Source of the DNA: Azolla caroliniana
Lineage: Eukaryota > Polypodiophyta
Assembly: GCA_043228905.1 (NCBI GenBank)
Contig: JBHGNT010000006.1
Location: 15,872,001 to 15,936,000, forward strand
Length of the DNA: 64,000 nucleotides
Direction of reading: 5' to 3'
Under the pieces are notes generated by a model. That model saw only the letters and a program-made list of their open reading frames with translations. It was not told the origin of the DNA and did no database searches. Every line of letters begins with the position of its first letter. Within the stretch, counting starts at the first letter, position 1. The position numbers and the translations under genes are program-made. Positions 51,306-61,580 of the stretch are shown here, in pieces.

Positions 51306-54096
51306 TCGGCATGGGATGTCTCTCCAATCCGATCCTCTTCCGGCATGCTTCCAGCTTGTCGGGTGTGAGCACCTTGGTCAGCATATCCGACCCGTTCTCG
51401 TCCGTGTGGATCTTCGTCAGCACGAACTCCTTGTCTTCTATTCTTTCCCGGATCCAGTGATATCTTCGCTGGATGTGTTTCGTCCGGGAATGATAGGCCG
51501 CGTTCTTCGCAAGGTGGATGGCACTCTGACTATCGCAGTAGAGCCGGTACTCCTCCTGCCGGATGCCGAGCTCTCTAATGAAGTCCTTCATCCAAATTAT
51601 TTCCTTGCCGGCTTCAACAGCCGCCATGTACTCCGCCTCTGTGGTTGACAACGCAACCGTCTTCTCTAGCCTCGACTGCCATGAAACAGCCCCCCCTGCA
51701 TACGTCATCACATACCCTGATGTGGACCGGCTGGTATCTGCATCAGCCGACATATCCGAATCGGTGAAGCCGTCGAGTTCGGGCTTCCCGGAGCCGAATC
51801 GGAGGCACATGTTCAAAGTGCCCTTTAAGTATCGGAGTATCCATTTGACCGCGTTCCAGTGCTCCTTGCCGGGATTACTCATATACCGGCTCACCACTCC
51901 GACTGCATATCCAATGTCTGGTCGAGTACACACCATTGCGTACATCAAGCTCCCGACGGCAGAGGCATATGGTATCTTCATCATATCCTCCTTTTCAGCT
52001 TTTGTCTTGGGGCTTTGCTTGCTGGACAACTTGCAGTTTGCCGGGAGGGTTGACCCGACCGGTCTTGCTTCCGACATGTTGAACCGGTGAAGCACCTTTG
52101 TCACATACTTCTCCTGTGACAACCACAACTGCTTCTTGCTCCGGTCCCGGATGATGTGCATCCCTAGTATTTGTCTCGCCGGACCCAAGTCCTTCATTGA
52201 GAAGGTTCGGTGAAGAGCCTTCTTCAGCATCCGTATCTTGACCTGGTCCCGTCCGACGATCAACATGTCATCCACGTACAGGAGGAGTATTAGAAAGTCT
52301 CCTCCTTCGAACTTCTTCACAAACACGCAGTGGTCGGACTGCGTTTTGAGGTACCCTTCGTCGGTCATGAAAGAGTCGAACTTCCGGTACCATTGCCGGG
52401 GAGCCTGCTTCAGTCCGTAAAGGCTCTTCTTCAACTGGCATACCAGGTGCTCCTTCCCTTTCTTCTCGAATCCTTCCGGTTGCTGCATGTAGATCTCTTC
52501 TTCGAGGTCGCCGTGAAGGAATGCCGTCTTCACGTCCATCTGTTCTACCTCGAGGTCCATGCTTGCCACTATGCTCAGCACCGTCCGGATGGAGGTCATC
52601 TTCACTACCGGGGCAAATATCTCGTCGAAGTCGACGCCCTTCTTCTGCTGGAACCCCTTCACCACGATCCTGGCTTTGTATCTCGGGGGGTTTCCGGCAT
52701 CTCCCGGTTTCAGCTTGAACACCCACTTGTTTCGAAGTGCCCGCTTTCCTTTCGGCAACTCCACAAGTTCATATGTGTGGTTCTCATGCAGGGAATCCAT
52801 CTCCTCCTGCATGGCACTTAACCACCTGCGGCTATGGGTGTCAAGCTTTGCTTCTTCAAAACTCTCCGGCTCCCCCTCGTCAGTTAGCAGCACGTGCTCT
52901 GGTTCCGGAAATCTCCGGGGGGCCCTTCTCTCTCTTAGAGGATATCTCCGTTCCGGAACTTCGGTAACCGGCTCCTCCGTTTCCTCTTCATCCGAATCCA
53001 TTTCGGGATCGGGGCCGGGTCCGGTATCAGTTTCATCTTCCTCGGCCGGTTCTGTTTCTTCACCGTCTTCGGCCGGATCCTCGAGTGCTAACCGGTCCCT
53101 TGCCGGTCGGGACTGCTCTTCGTAGAGTTGATTCTCACCGGTCGACTTGGAGCTCTTCATCTTCTTCTCCGACTCCCAGTCGGCGAGTGTCTTGTCCTCC
53201 ATGAAGATGATGTCACGACTCCTGAATATCTTCTTGTCGACCGGGTCCCATACTCGGTAGCCGAACTCGTCGTCGCCGTAACCGAGGAATATGCATGGCC
53301 GGGTCTTTGGATCTAGCTTTCCTCTCCGGTCCTTTGCCACATGCACATATGCGAGACACCCGAACACCTTCAGATGCCGGTAAGATACTTCCCTACCGGT
53401 CCACACTCTCTGCGGCGTGTCTCCATCCAAAGGTACTGAGGGTGATCTGTTTATCACATATGTCGCCGTCGACATTGCCTCAGCCCAAAACCCCTTGGGT
53501 AATTTCGCATGCGTCAGCATACTCCGGACCCTCTCCATTATGGTCCGGTTCATCCTCTCGGCCAACCCGTTCAGTTCCGGCGTCTTCGGCACAGTAAACT
53601 CGAGCCGGATTCCTTTCGAGCGACAGTACTCCTGGAACTGTCCCCGGTATTCCCCTCCGTTATCCGCTCGTATCGCTTTCAGCTTCTTGCCGGATTCCCT
53701 TTCCACTCTCGCGTGGAGTTCTTTGAAGACGCACAACACTTGGTCCTTTGTCTTCAGCGGTGCCGTCCACAGCTTCCGGCTGTGATCATCAATGAATGTT
53801 ACGAAGTACTGGGCTCCGCCATGTGACTTCGTTTCTACCTGACACACATCAGTGTGCACCAACTCCAATGGCGCGCTACGTCTCGTCGGTGGCCTTGAGT
53901 GGAAGGAGGTTCGGTTCTGCTTACCGGCCAGGCAATCGGTGCACTTCTCCAGGTGCACATGCTTCACTGGAATAAGGTTGTCTTCTGCAAGCCTCTTCAT
54001 CCCCTTCTCACTCATGTGGCACAATCTTTTGTGCCACAGCTCACCGGCAATGTCGGCTGCCACATTCAGCTCTTCCGGACATAACCGGGCATTCAT
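51301..54096 (-). CDS. Cop14 pol: integrase, reverse transcriptase, RNase H
   Basis: 931 codons open. It begins just before the integrase zinc site (LWHKRLCHMSEKGMK, CTDCLAGKQNR), then the catalytic triad in LVHTDVCQVE, IRADNGGEYRGQF and LNGLAERMNRTIM. Next are KTRPCIFLGYGDDEFGYRV and an acidic linker, RT (RYKARIVVKGFQQKKGVDFD, EQMDVKTAFLHGDLEEEIYM, catalytic LLLYVDDMLIVG) and RNase H (STTEAEYMAAVEAGKEIIWM, YCDSQSAIHLAKNAAYHSRT). All catalytic residues are present. It lies in a different frame from gag-protease, overlapping it by 56 bases; copia elements normally use one frame, so this is either a recent indel near 54085 or a programmed frameshift. Note that the last bases overlap the polypurine tract. 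Confidence 0.9.
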   Translation of the reverse strand: MNARLCPEELNVAADIAGELWHKRLCHMSEKGMKRLAEDNLIPVKHVHLEKCTDCLAGKQNRTSFHSRPPTRRSAPLELVHTDVCQVETKSHGGAQYFVTFIDDHSRKLWTAPLKTKDQVLCVFKELHARVERESGKKLKAIRADNGGEYRGQFQEYCRSKGIRLEFTVPKTPELNGLAERMNRTIMERVRSMLTHAKLPKGFWAEAMSTATYVINRSPSVPLDGDTPQRVWTGREVSYRHLKVFGCLAYVHVAKDRRGKLDPKTRPCIFLGYGDDEFGYRVWDPVDKKIFRSRDIIFMEDKTLADWESEKKMKSSKSTGENQLYEEQSRPARDRLALEDPAEDGEETEPAEEDETDTGPGPDPEMDSDEEETEEPVTEVPERRYPLRERRAPRRFPEPEHVLLTDEGEPESFEEAKLDTHSRRWLSAMQEEMDSLHENHTYELVELPKGKRALRNKWVFKLKPGDAGNPPRYKARIVVKGFQQKKGVDFDEIFAPVVKMTSIRTVLSIVASMDLEVEQMDVKTAFLHGDLEEEIYMQQPEGFEKKGKEHLVCQLKKSLYGLKQAPRQWYRKFDSFMTDEGYLKTQSDHCVFVKKFEGGDFLILLLYVDDMLIVGRDQVKIRMLKKALHRTFSMKDLGPARQILGMHIIRDRSKKQLWLSQEKYVTKVLHRFNMSEARPVGSTLPANCKLSSKQSPKTKAEKEDMMKIPYASAVGSLMYAMVCTRPDIGYAVGVVSRYMSNPGKEHWNAVKWILRYLKGTLNMCLRFGSGKPELDGFTDSDMSADADTSRSTSGYVMTYAGGAVSWQSRLEKTVALSTTEAEYMAAVEAGKEIIWMKDFIRELGIRQEEYRLYCDSQSAIHLAKNAAYHSRTKHIQRRYHWIRERIEDKEFVLTKIHTDENGSDMLTKVLTPDKLEACRKRIGLERHPMPK

Positions 54097-55372
54097 CAGG
54101 TAGTGTGTTGACTTTCTGGGCCCGAGCCACTATCAGGCTCCCCTTGCTGAACTTCATTACGCCGTTCCGGATGCTACCTGTGTAGCCTTCGTCGTCTAGC
54201 CTTCCGGCCGAAATCAGGTTCAATCGAACCTCCGGAACGTGCCGGACATCCTTCAGCAGCATTTTGCATCCGGTCGGGGTTGTCAACCACACGTCTCCGA
54301 TGCCGGCAATCCGGCACGTACCTTCATTTCCCATCCGAACACAGCCATGCTCACCGGCTGTGTAGGATGAGAAGTATCTTCTCTCCGGGGTCAGGTGGAA
54401 CGATGCTCCGGAATCGACCACCCAGGTCGTCTCATCGCCGGCAATGTTTACTTCACTTTCTTCGGTGATGAGCATGATTTCTTCCTCACTTGCCGCGAGT
54501 GCCGTTGTTCCTTTCCGGTCCTGCCCTCGCCGATCCGAACCTCTCCGGTCCGTGGCTCCCCGGTATGCACCGTTTCTCTCCGGTGACTTCTTCGAATCAG
54601 TGTCGTCAGCTCCGTTGTCTTTTCGGTAATGCCGACAATTCTTTCGGAAGTGCCCCGGCTTCCCACAGTGGAAGCATGTGGGCCTTCCTCTTGACTGCGA
54701 CCGGGTCCCCGACTTCTCCCGTCTTTGCGGACTCCGGTTCCATTGTCTTCCCCGATCCGATTCGGTAAGCAGCACCTTCGAGTCGGAGGCCGGTTCTTTA
54801 TCTCTCCGACGCGCTTCTTCGTTCAAAATACTTGTCTTTACCGTTTGTAGGGACAAGTTATCTTCGGTGCAGGAGGTGCTGAGAGTCACCACCAAGTTCT
54901 CCCAGCTTTCCGGCAATGTACACATCAGGATGATGGCTTGCATTGCATCCTCCAACGGGAACTTGATCGCCACAAGCTGATTCACGAATCCCATGAACGT
55001 GCTTACGTGTTCCACCATACTCTCGCCGTCCCGGTACTTGAGGTTCACTATCTTCCTCATCAGGGAGGTCCGGTTCAACGCATTCTTCCTCTCGTAGAGG
55101 CCCGACAGCTTCCGCCACATCTCATATGCGTTGGTGTCGTTCGCCACATGTTGTAGAACGCTCACGTCTACGTATTGCCGAATGGTTGCAACGGCTTTCC
55201 GGTTCAGGAGCCTCCATTCCGACTCAAGTACTCCCTTCGGTATTTCCGACCTGTCAATCGGTTCGTACAGGTCCCGAACAATCAGAAGATCCTCCATCTT
55301 GATCTTCCAGTCGGCGTAATTCTGCGCATTCAACACCATCATGCCCGGAGGCCCATTACCGCCGCCTTCCAT
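54041..55372 (-). CDS. Cop14 gag and protease
   Basis: I chose ATG 55372 (MEGGGNGPPGMMVLNAQNYA), 12 bases inside the primer site; the open frame continues into the LTR but without homology. About 443 codons: the UBN2-type copia gag (YADWKIKMEDLLIVRDLYEP, RQYVDVSVLQHVANDTNAYE), zinc knuckle CFHCGKPGHFRKNC, an Arg/Asp-rich linker, and protease with the catalytic WVVDSGASFHLTPE. It ends shortly after the protease when the frame changes. Gag packs the RNA, and protease matures the polyprotein inside cytoplasmic particles. Confidence 0.9.
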   Translation of the reverse strand: MEGGGNGPPGMMVLNAQNYADWKIKMEDLLIVRDLYEPIDRSEIPKGVLESEWRLLNRKAVATIRQYVDVSVLQHVANDTNAYEMWRKLSGLYERKNALNRTSLMRKIVNLKYRDGESMVEHVSTFMGFVNQLVAIKFPLEDAMQAIILMCTLPESWENLVVTLSTSCTEDNLSLQTVKTSILNEEARRRDKEPASDSKVLLTESDRGRQWNRSPQRREKSGTRSQSRGRPTCFHCGKPGHFRKNCRHYRKDNGADDTDSKKSPERNGAYRGATDRRGSDRRGQDRKGTTALAASEEEIMLITEESEVNIAGDETTWVVDSGASFHLTPERRYFSSYTAGEHGCVRMGNEGTCRIAGIGDVWLTTPTGCKMLLKDVRHVPEVRLNLISAGRLDDEGYTGSIRNGVMKFSKGSLIVARAQKVNTLPDECPVMSGRAECGSRHCR

Positions 55373-55383
55373 TTTCTGTGTTA

Positions 55384-55399
55384 CCGTGCTCTGATACCA
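55384..55399 (-). promoter_or_regulatory. Cop14 primer-binding site (tRNA-iMet)
   Basis: The minus strand reads TGGTATCAGAGCACGG, two bases from the 5' LTR. Confidence 0.9.
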
Positions 55400-55401
55400 A
55401 A

Positions 55402-56035
55402 TGTTGTACAACGGTGCTCGGCCACAACCGAGGAATAGGATCAACTCACAGAAAACAGGAAATACAAAATGCCCGAAGGCAATAGAGAGAAGAGTACACA
55501 GGGTGTTTTACGTGGAAAACCCTAAATGGGAAAAACCACGGGAGTCCTCAAACTCCAACTATCACTATACACAGAGATGTACAATGGTGAAGCTACAAGG
55601 CAACAACCTTGAGCTCACTGTCTTCGCCACAGGCGGCGGTAATACACAGAGGCGTCGACCTCTTCCTTTCTCTCTCTCTCTCTCTCGGCTGCTCTCACTT
55701 CGCTCTCTCGGCTGAAAACATAAAAAGGAGCAACAACACAAAACTGTTTGCCCTAAGTCATATTTATAGACTTTCGGGCTATTTACAAATATAGCCTCAA
55801 GGGCCCTTGGCAAACATATTCTCAAATATGTCCCCGCATCCGGATCTCTCTCCGGGTACATTCGTCATCCGGCTCCGTAACCGGGGTCTTCATCATCCGG
55901 CTCCGGAACCGGGTCTTCATCATCCGGCTCCGTAGCCGGGGTCTTCATCATCCGGTTCCGTAACCGCAACCGGGCTTGCCGTCATTCATCTCCGGACATC
56001 CGACCATCCCATCCGGAGGGACCGTAATCCCAACA
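55402..56035 (-). repeat. Cop14 5' LTR
   Basis: 634 bp; in sense TGTTGGGATTACGG to CGTTGTACAACA. Exactly one 27-bp unit shorter than the 3' copy. Confidence 0.95.
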
Positions 56036-56188
56036 ACAACAACAGCCACAATAGCAACAACAGCAACAACAAAGTTCCGAACAACCATTGGATACCCTGG
56101 AGCAGAGTATTCTGGATATCTTGGACGAAGGTTCAGGGCCGGATAGTGGGATTCGACGTACAAGGTATTGTCCCATAGGCGTGCCATG
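56036..56188 (+). pseudogene. Gyp13 ORF3, C-terminal tail
   Basis: After Cop14 the Gln-rich linker resumes and leads to LDTLEQSILDILDEG, the conserved ORF3 tail. The stop found in Gyp9 after this point is altered, so the frame runs on into the LTR. The last bases GGCGTGCCATG precede the LTR as in the relatives. Confidence 0.75.
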
Positions 56189-56638
56189 TGTTACTCGGCT
56201 GGCAATGGAGTTAAAGACCAGAATGCGAAAGGGATTGTTATTCAGAATCTATTTTAATTAAGTAGAATAGATTATAATTATGTAGTAAACGGACGGACCG
56301 GAATCGGTATGCCGATCCAGATCCGGACCGGTTCCAAACAGGTGCCGGTTGGCACCGTTTTGTACGCAGCACCGGTGACCTATATAAAGGCCTGGTTATA
56401 ATGTAAAACTTTAACGGAGAAATAATATAATCTTCTTGTTTTATCTTCACATATTGATTACCGTTCTGTATTAATTGTTATATCTTACACGTGTATTAAG
56501 TGAATGCCTTATTGCTAAGTAGCCAATTAAGTCGGATTAATCGTTGTGTCTTAAGTTATCTCGCCGCAACACCCCTTTGGTGAAGTGTCTTCCAGAGACA
56601 CCCTGTGTTAGGCCATTTTTTGGTCCTAAGGATTAACA
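56189..56638 (+). repeat. Gyp13 3' LTR
   Basis: TGTTACTCGGCTGGC to AAGGATTAACA, 450 bp, same length as the 5' copy but with numerous substitutions. Confidence 0.9.
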
Positions 56639-58078
56639 AAGCCTCCGGTAATTCACGTGGCCTATCTGCTTGTGCCACAGGTCGATGTCCGATTCGACCT
56701 TCTGTCCTTTTGCAAACAGAGTGGTGCCGATGTCATTGGTGTCGAGGATAAACATCCTCCTGTCTCTGCACCCTTGTGCAATAATCTGGCCCTCTTCCTC
56801 GATAAAGCACCCAAGGTGCATAAACTGCACCTGTATCCCTTGGTCGACGATCTGTCCGACCGACACCAGGTTCTTCGTGATTGTCGGAACGTGTAATACG
56901 TTCATCAGCTTCCCCTTCTGTTCGACGTGGCTCAAAGGGACTTCTCCGACGTGCACGATTGGGTGAGGAGTGTCATCTCCGGTTTCGACTACTCCTAGTT
57001 GATCCGGTTTCTCCAAAAAGGAGAACCACTCTTTGTGGCTCGTCATGTGGTTCGACGCACTGGAATCAACATACCACACTTCCTCCGATTTGGAAGTGTT
57101 CTTCTTCATCGAGTTCGCCTCGTGCTTCATCACCCAGGCTGGCCCGTTACCGTTCTTGGATCCTCTCGATCCCTTCGCGTAGTGCGAGCTTTGCCGACCA
57201 TCCTTGCTGGATCTAGATTTGTCCGAATCAGCGTGTTTTCTCCAGCACTCACTTTCTCTGTGGCCCTTTTTGCCACAATACTAGTATTCCGTTGCAGTCT
57301 TCTCTTGCCGTCTTCCGGTGCCGCCATGACTCCCCCTTCTCCCAGAGGGTTCGGAACTGCTGTCAGCACGTTCTCTGTGCCTTTGTTCCTGGTCTTGCTG
57401 GCCACCTCCATTGCGTGTTGACCCACCTCGTCCACCACCCCCACGGGACCGATCCGGTTCTGTGTACAACATCCGGTTGTCAATGGGTGCGCTAGTTGAC
57501 GCACCAGCGTGGTTCTCCTCTACAAGGAGCATCGACTGTAAATCGAAAAATGACGGCGTATTCTCCCTTGTACATACCACTGTTCGGAACGCTTTGAACT
57601 TAGATGCCAGGCCCCCAAGACAGACTTGTACCATCTCGTCTTCCTCTACGGTAACGTTGATAGAGGCAAGCGAGTCACAGATCTCTTTGATCCGAGCCGT
57701 GTAATCCACTACCGACATGTCCTTCTGTCGGACATTGCTCAACTCCTGTCAGAGTTGCAGCTTCCGGGTTGTAGTGCTCGCGGCGAAAACCTTCTTCAGG
57801 TTTCCCCAAGCCTCCTTCGGCGTCTTGGCGTCTCAGATGTGGCTCAGTAGCTGGTCTCCGACACTAGACGCGAAGTAGTACATCACTCTGCTTGCTGATT
57901 GTTCCCACACTGGGAAATCCTTATCTGCCGCATCAGGTGCTGTTTCGTTGGCTCCTTCGACGAAACTCCAGTAGCCATGCCCAAACATGTACTGGTGCAT
58001 CTTGTACGACCAAAATGCGTAGTTGGATCTGTCGAGTTTCTCCACAGGGTGCGAGCTAGCCGTTCCTCTATCCATCAC
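56639..58078 (-). pseudogene. Cop12 gag and protease
   Basis: ATG 58078 (MMDRGTASSHPVEKLDRSNY) opens the gag: SYKMHQYMFGHGYWSFVEGA, RIKEICDSLASINVTVEEDE, then a Gly/Arg/Ser-rich stretch. A zinc-knuckle remnant (YCGKKGHRESEC) follows, where the first Cys position is Tyr and a TAG precedes it (near 57281). Protease EVWYVDSSASNHMTSHKEWF has Ser in place of the Gly of DSG. A pre-integrase region (DLWHKQIGHVNYRRL) ends where Gyp13 interrupts at 56638. Stops at about 57833, 57743 and 57281. Confidence 0.8.
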
Positions 58079-58157
58079 TTCTCTGTTTGTTGTTCTTACG
58101 ACCTGTTAGGGTTTGCTTTCAAGTGTTTGTCGGCTATAGAGGTTCTCAACCCTGGCG

Positions 58158-58168
58158 CTCTAATACCA
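58158..58168 (-). promoter_or_regulatory. Cop12 primer-binding site (tRNA-iMet, mutated)
   Basis: The minus strand reads TGGTATTAGAG, followed by CGCCAGGG, directly inside the 5' LTR; one base differs from the consensus, the same change as in Cop6. Confidence 0.8.
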
Positions 58169-58582
58169 TGAAAACGATTACTTGCGGAAGCGTTAGAAAA
58201 CAGAGAAAGCAGAGAATACACAGAGTACATGGGAGAGACAGAGAGAGCAGAACGTAAAAGCTATATTCAAAACAATATAAACACTCTTCACTTACAACTA
58301 TGTTCAGTAGCACTATTTATACAAGTCCTCGTGGGACTGACAAAAGTACTGCGTACTTCAATGCTCACACGAGCATCTGACACTTACTACGAGACTATAA
58401 CTGCCTAGTAGTCTAAACTAATACTAGGCTTCCGGTTACCGATTGGATCCGGCTAACCGGCTCCCCAGCTCACCGGCTCTGTTGCTTCCCGGCTCGGTTG
58501 CTCACCGGCTTACCGATCCGTCTCGCTCACCGGCTCAGGCTTATCCAGTCGATCTGGCTCCAGTTGAGCTTGCCGCTCAACA
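58169..58582 (-). repeat. Cop12 5' LTR
   Basis: 414 bp matching 37633-38050, TG/CA bounded. Confidence 0.9.
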
Positions 58583-59161
58583 CTTGTGACCAATAGCTCT
58601 ACTAAACTTATAATCCATAGGTCCCCCACTAGGCTCCCTTTCTTGGATATTTGGATCAATCTGGAGAACTCTAAATTCTCCTTCAATTGTTTCCAAAAAC
58701 CATTAAATTCCTATCAATATCTTCCCTTCTCTTTAGACCATCCTATACATGCTAAACAAAATTTTATTTCAAACGAATCAAAACGCTACCTAGTTAGAGA
58801 AAGCACACCTATAGGGTACCTAGAAATGAAAAAACGTTTCTTCCTTAGACTCATTAGCCGAGGTTACCCACCCCATGTCATCCTTAAAGCCTTTAAAAAA
58901 CATCATTTCTCCCTTAGGAATACTCTCATCCATAAGCATAAAAACAAATCTTCCCTTACACCTACCATATTCAAGTTTAGGTACTCTAAAAACTCCTCTA
59001 AATTAGGCATCCACTCGTTTTTACAAGACTTACACGCCGACCTTAGCATAGATCCCCAACTAAAAGACATTCCTAAGCCTTTCATATGTTGGACCAAGTC
59101 CAAATCACTCTATTCTTATCTAGTCAAAACTAAATATATTAGATCCCCAAATCCCCATTAA
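58583..59161 (+). pseudogene. Ple11 reverse transcriptase, C-terminal third
   Basis: An open frame of about 190 codons that continues the RT at the Cop12 junction: motif E region TRLPFLDIWINLENSKFSFN, PLNSYQYLPFSLDHPIHAK and KRYLVRESTPIGYLEMKKRF for the thumb, ending PFICWTKSKSLYSYLVKTKY and a stop. In endonuclease-bearing relatives a GIY-YIG domain follows; the 500 bp after the stop show no CxxC or GIY-YIG-like motif in any frame I read. Confidence 0.8.
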
Positions 59162-59475
59162 AACATCACACTTACTATTGCTATCTATTTATTAGAACTA
59201 AATATAATAGATTCCCAAATCATCCCTTCCCATCAAACTCATTAGGCTATCCCTCTCTACATTCACTACCTCCCTAACTCCCACATCCTCCTTTATACAC
59301 ATTCAAAACCCCTCTCTCCCTCTCATCCATCCCCACCACTCCCCTTCTCTCTTCTTTCATCTTCCCTTATATAAGCCTCTCACATTTTTGTATATGGTCT
59401 TTAACACTTATGAGCTCATATAGAGCAAAACATGTTTGCCAAAAAACCTTTTCTTACATAAATTGAAATTTGAAT

Positions 59476-59515
<40 letters not shown>

Positions 59516-59660
59516 CTCCTCCCCTATTATTCTCTTTTATACTATTCTTTAGGTACCATACTATTTAACCTAACTATTCAACCACCGAAGGTTATACGCT
59601 CACATTCCTTGCTTAGGCCATACGGCCAACAACTACTAAAGATTTGACATGTCACATGGA
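59162..59660. other. Noncoding sequence, probable Ple11 3' flank
   Basis: C/T-rich sequence with a TATATAAG string near 59371, a (CT)n microsatellite at about 59480-59515 and no open frame. Confidence 0.5.
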
Positions 59661-59663
59661 GGT

Positions 59664-61580
59664 TCATTCACTTAGCTATTATCAGCTAATTAGCTAACAC
59701 AATAGTTAATTAGCTATCTCAGAATATGACCATAGCTAATTAGCTACCACAATAGTGATGCAAACATAACATCTATGCTAGTAAATAATCTACGTATTAG
59801 TTTCGTATCCATGAGCAGGTCGGAAGATGATATTGTCTTAAAAAGGTCTAGTCTAATGATGTTACTTAATAGTGATGTTGACAATCTTAACATCAGTGTG
59901 ATATCTAAGGTAATTAGTGTTAGTAGAAAAACTGTGTATAATACAATGAACCGGATAATTTCAAGTGGTGAAGGAACTAGTTTGCTAAAGTTAACAGCAA
60001 GATGTAAGCCAATCACCCATAACATCAGAAATCAAGGATATAATCACCATATTTTGGACTAATGAGAGTAGGGTTTCACCCAATAAGAAGGATTTATGGA
60101 GGAAATGTGTTGGAAAGAGTCAATACGAGGAGCATCCCATTCATCTTCTTGATGTACCTCAGGTATTTACATTTATCTCAACTCTTGTTTTGATTTTTAA
60201 GCTTAGTTAGTTAGCTAATTAGGTTTCTCAGAATATGATCATAGCTAACTAGCTATTGGTAATAGGTAAATAACGATTGCCAATAGCTAACTTAGCTATT
60301 ATCAGCTAATAAGCTACCACAATAGCTAATTAGCTATCTTAGAATATGACCATATCTAATTAGCTACCACAATAGCTAATTAGCTATCTCAGAATATGAC
60401 CATATCTAATTAGCTACCACAATAGCTAATTAGCTATCTCAGAATATGACCATATCTAATTAGCTACCACAGTAGCTAATTAGCTATTTGAGAATATGGC
60501 CATAGCTAATTAGCTACCTCAGAATATGACCATAGCTAACTAGCTACTAGTAATAGCTAAACAATGATTGACAATAGCTAACTTAGCTATTATCAGCTAA
60601 TTAGCTACCACAATAGTTAATTAGCTATCTCAGAATATGAAAATAGCTAATTCGCTATCACAATAGCTAATTAGCTACCTTAGAATATGATCATAGCTAA
60701 CTAGCTACCAAAAGAGCTCATTAGCTACTTCATAATATGACCATGGCTAATTAGCTATCTTAGAATATGACCATAGGTAATTAGCTACCACAATAGCTAA
60801 TTAGCTACCTCAGAATATGACCATAGCTAACTAGCTACTGGTAATAGCTAAATAATGATTGACACTAGCAAACTTAGTTATTATCAGATAATTAGCTACC
60901 ACAATAGCTAATTAACTATCTCAGAATATGACCATAGCTAATTAGCTACCACAATAGCTAGTTAGCTACCTCAGAATATGACTATAGCTTATAAGCTACT
61001 GGTAACAGCTAAATAGCGATTGGCAATAGCTAACTTAGCTATTATTGGCTAATTAGCTACGAAAATAGCTAATTAGCTATCTCAGAATATCTCAATAGCT
61101 AATTAGCTACCACAATAGCTAATTAGCTACCTCAGAGTATGACCATAGGTAACTGGCTACTGGTAATAGCTAAATAGCGATTGGCAAAAGCGAACTAAGC
61201 TATTATCAGCTAATTAGCTACCACAATAGCTAATTAGCTATCTCAGAATATGTCAATAGCTAATTAGCTACCTCAGAATATAACCACAACTAACTAGCTA
61301 TTGGTAATAATTAAATAGTGATAGGCAATAGCGAACTTAGCTATTATCAGCTAATTAGCTATCTCAGAATATGGCAATAGCTAATTAGCTACGACAATAG
61401 CTATTTAGCTACCTCAAAATATGACCATAGCTACCTTAATAGCTAGTTAGCTATGTGAGGAGCTAATTAGCTATTAAGGTAGCTAAATAGCTATTGTCAA
61501 TAACTAAATAGCTACTGTCAATAGCTAATTAGCTACTCCTAATAGCTAATTAGCTACTGGCAATAGCTACATCAGGGCAC
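59664..61580. repeat. TAGCTAATTAGCTA minisatellite array
   Basis: Dozens of copies of the palindromic core AGCTAATTAGCT are separated by short linkers (CCACAAT, TCTCAGAATATGACCAT, CTGGTAATAGCTAAATA). The best-preserved stretch, 60316-60480, is three near-exact 50-51 bp units; elsewhere units are scrambled into a longer pattern. The array lies both upstream of (59664-59760) and inside the intron (60230-61580) of the gene at 59775-63300. Confidence 0.9.

Larger units (their letters stand above)
50630..56035 (-). mobile_element. Cop14: young copia element
   Basis: LTRs 55402-56035 (5') and 50630-51290 (3'), perfect target duplication ACAAC (50625-50629 and 56036-56040), primer site and polypurine tract intact, long open gag-protease and pol frames. 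The LTRs differ by about three substitutions and one 27-bp repeat unit. Inserted in the Gln-rich part of Gyp13 ORF3. Confidence 0.95.
41587..56638 (+). mobile_element. Gyp13: decayed Ty3/gypsy element with ORF3, split by Cop14
   Basis: LTRs 41587-42036 and 56189-56638 (450 bp each) with flanks AAGCT (41582-41586) and AAGCC (56639-56643). About 9.6 kb without Cop14. Order: primer site, gag-pol 42088-47450, A-rich spacer, ORF3 47892-56135. The LTRs show many differences, and coding regions carry dozens of stops and indels, so it is much older than Gyp9, Gyp10 and Cop14. Confidence 0.9.
37633..58582 (-). mobile_element. Cop12: copia element, split by Gyp13
   Basis: LTRs 58169-58582 (5') and 37633-38050 (3') with TG/CA ends, primer site 58158-58168, polypurine tract 38051-38065. 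Without Gyp13 it is about 5.9 kb, a normal copia length, with gag, protease, integrase, RT and RNase H in order and an extra C-terminal extension before the 3' LTR. Target duplication CTTTT/CTTGT in Ple11. Confidence 0.9.
36491..59161 (+). mobile_element. Ple11: Penelope-like element, split by Cop12
   Basis: Two plus-strand pieces, 36491-37632 and 58583-59161, together give most of a Penelope-type reverse transcriptase. Cop12 lies between them with flanks CTTTT (37628-37632) and CTTGT (58583-58587), a one-mismatch duplication; the frame continues across when Cop12 is removed. No GIY-YIG endonuclease signature follows the RT before the stop at 59159-59161. Both outer ends are undefined; the CT microsatellite at 59480-59515 may be near the 3' end. 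Confidence 0.75.

Noticed and set aside
60316-60480. CRISPR-like array
   Set aside because: Units are simple tandem repeats without unique, constant-length spacers, in a eukaryotic setting with retrotransposons and introns.
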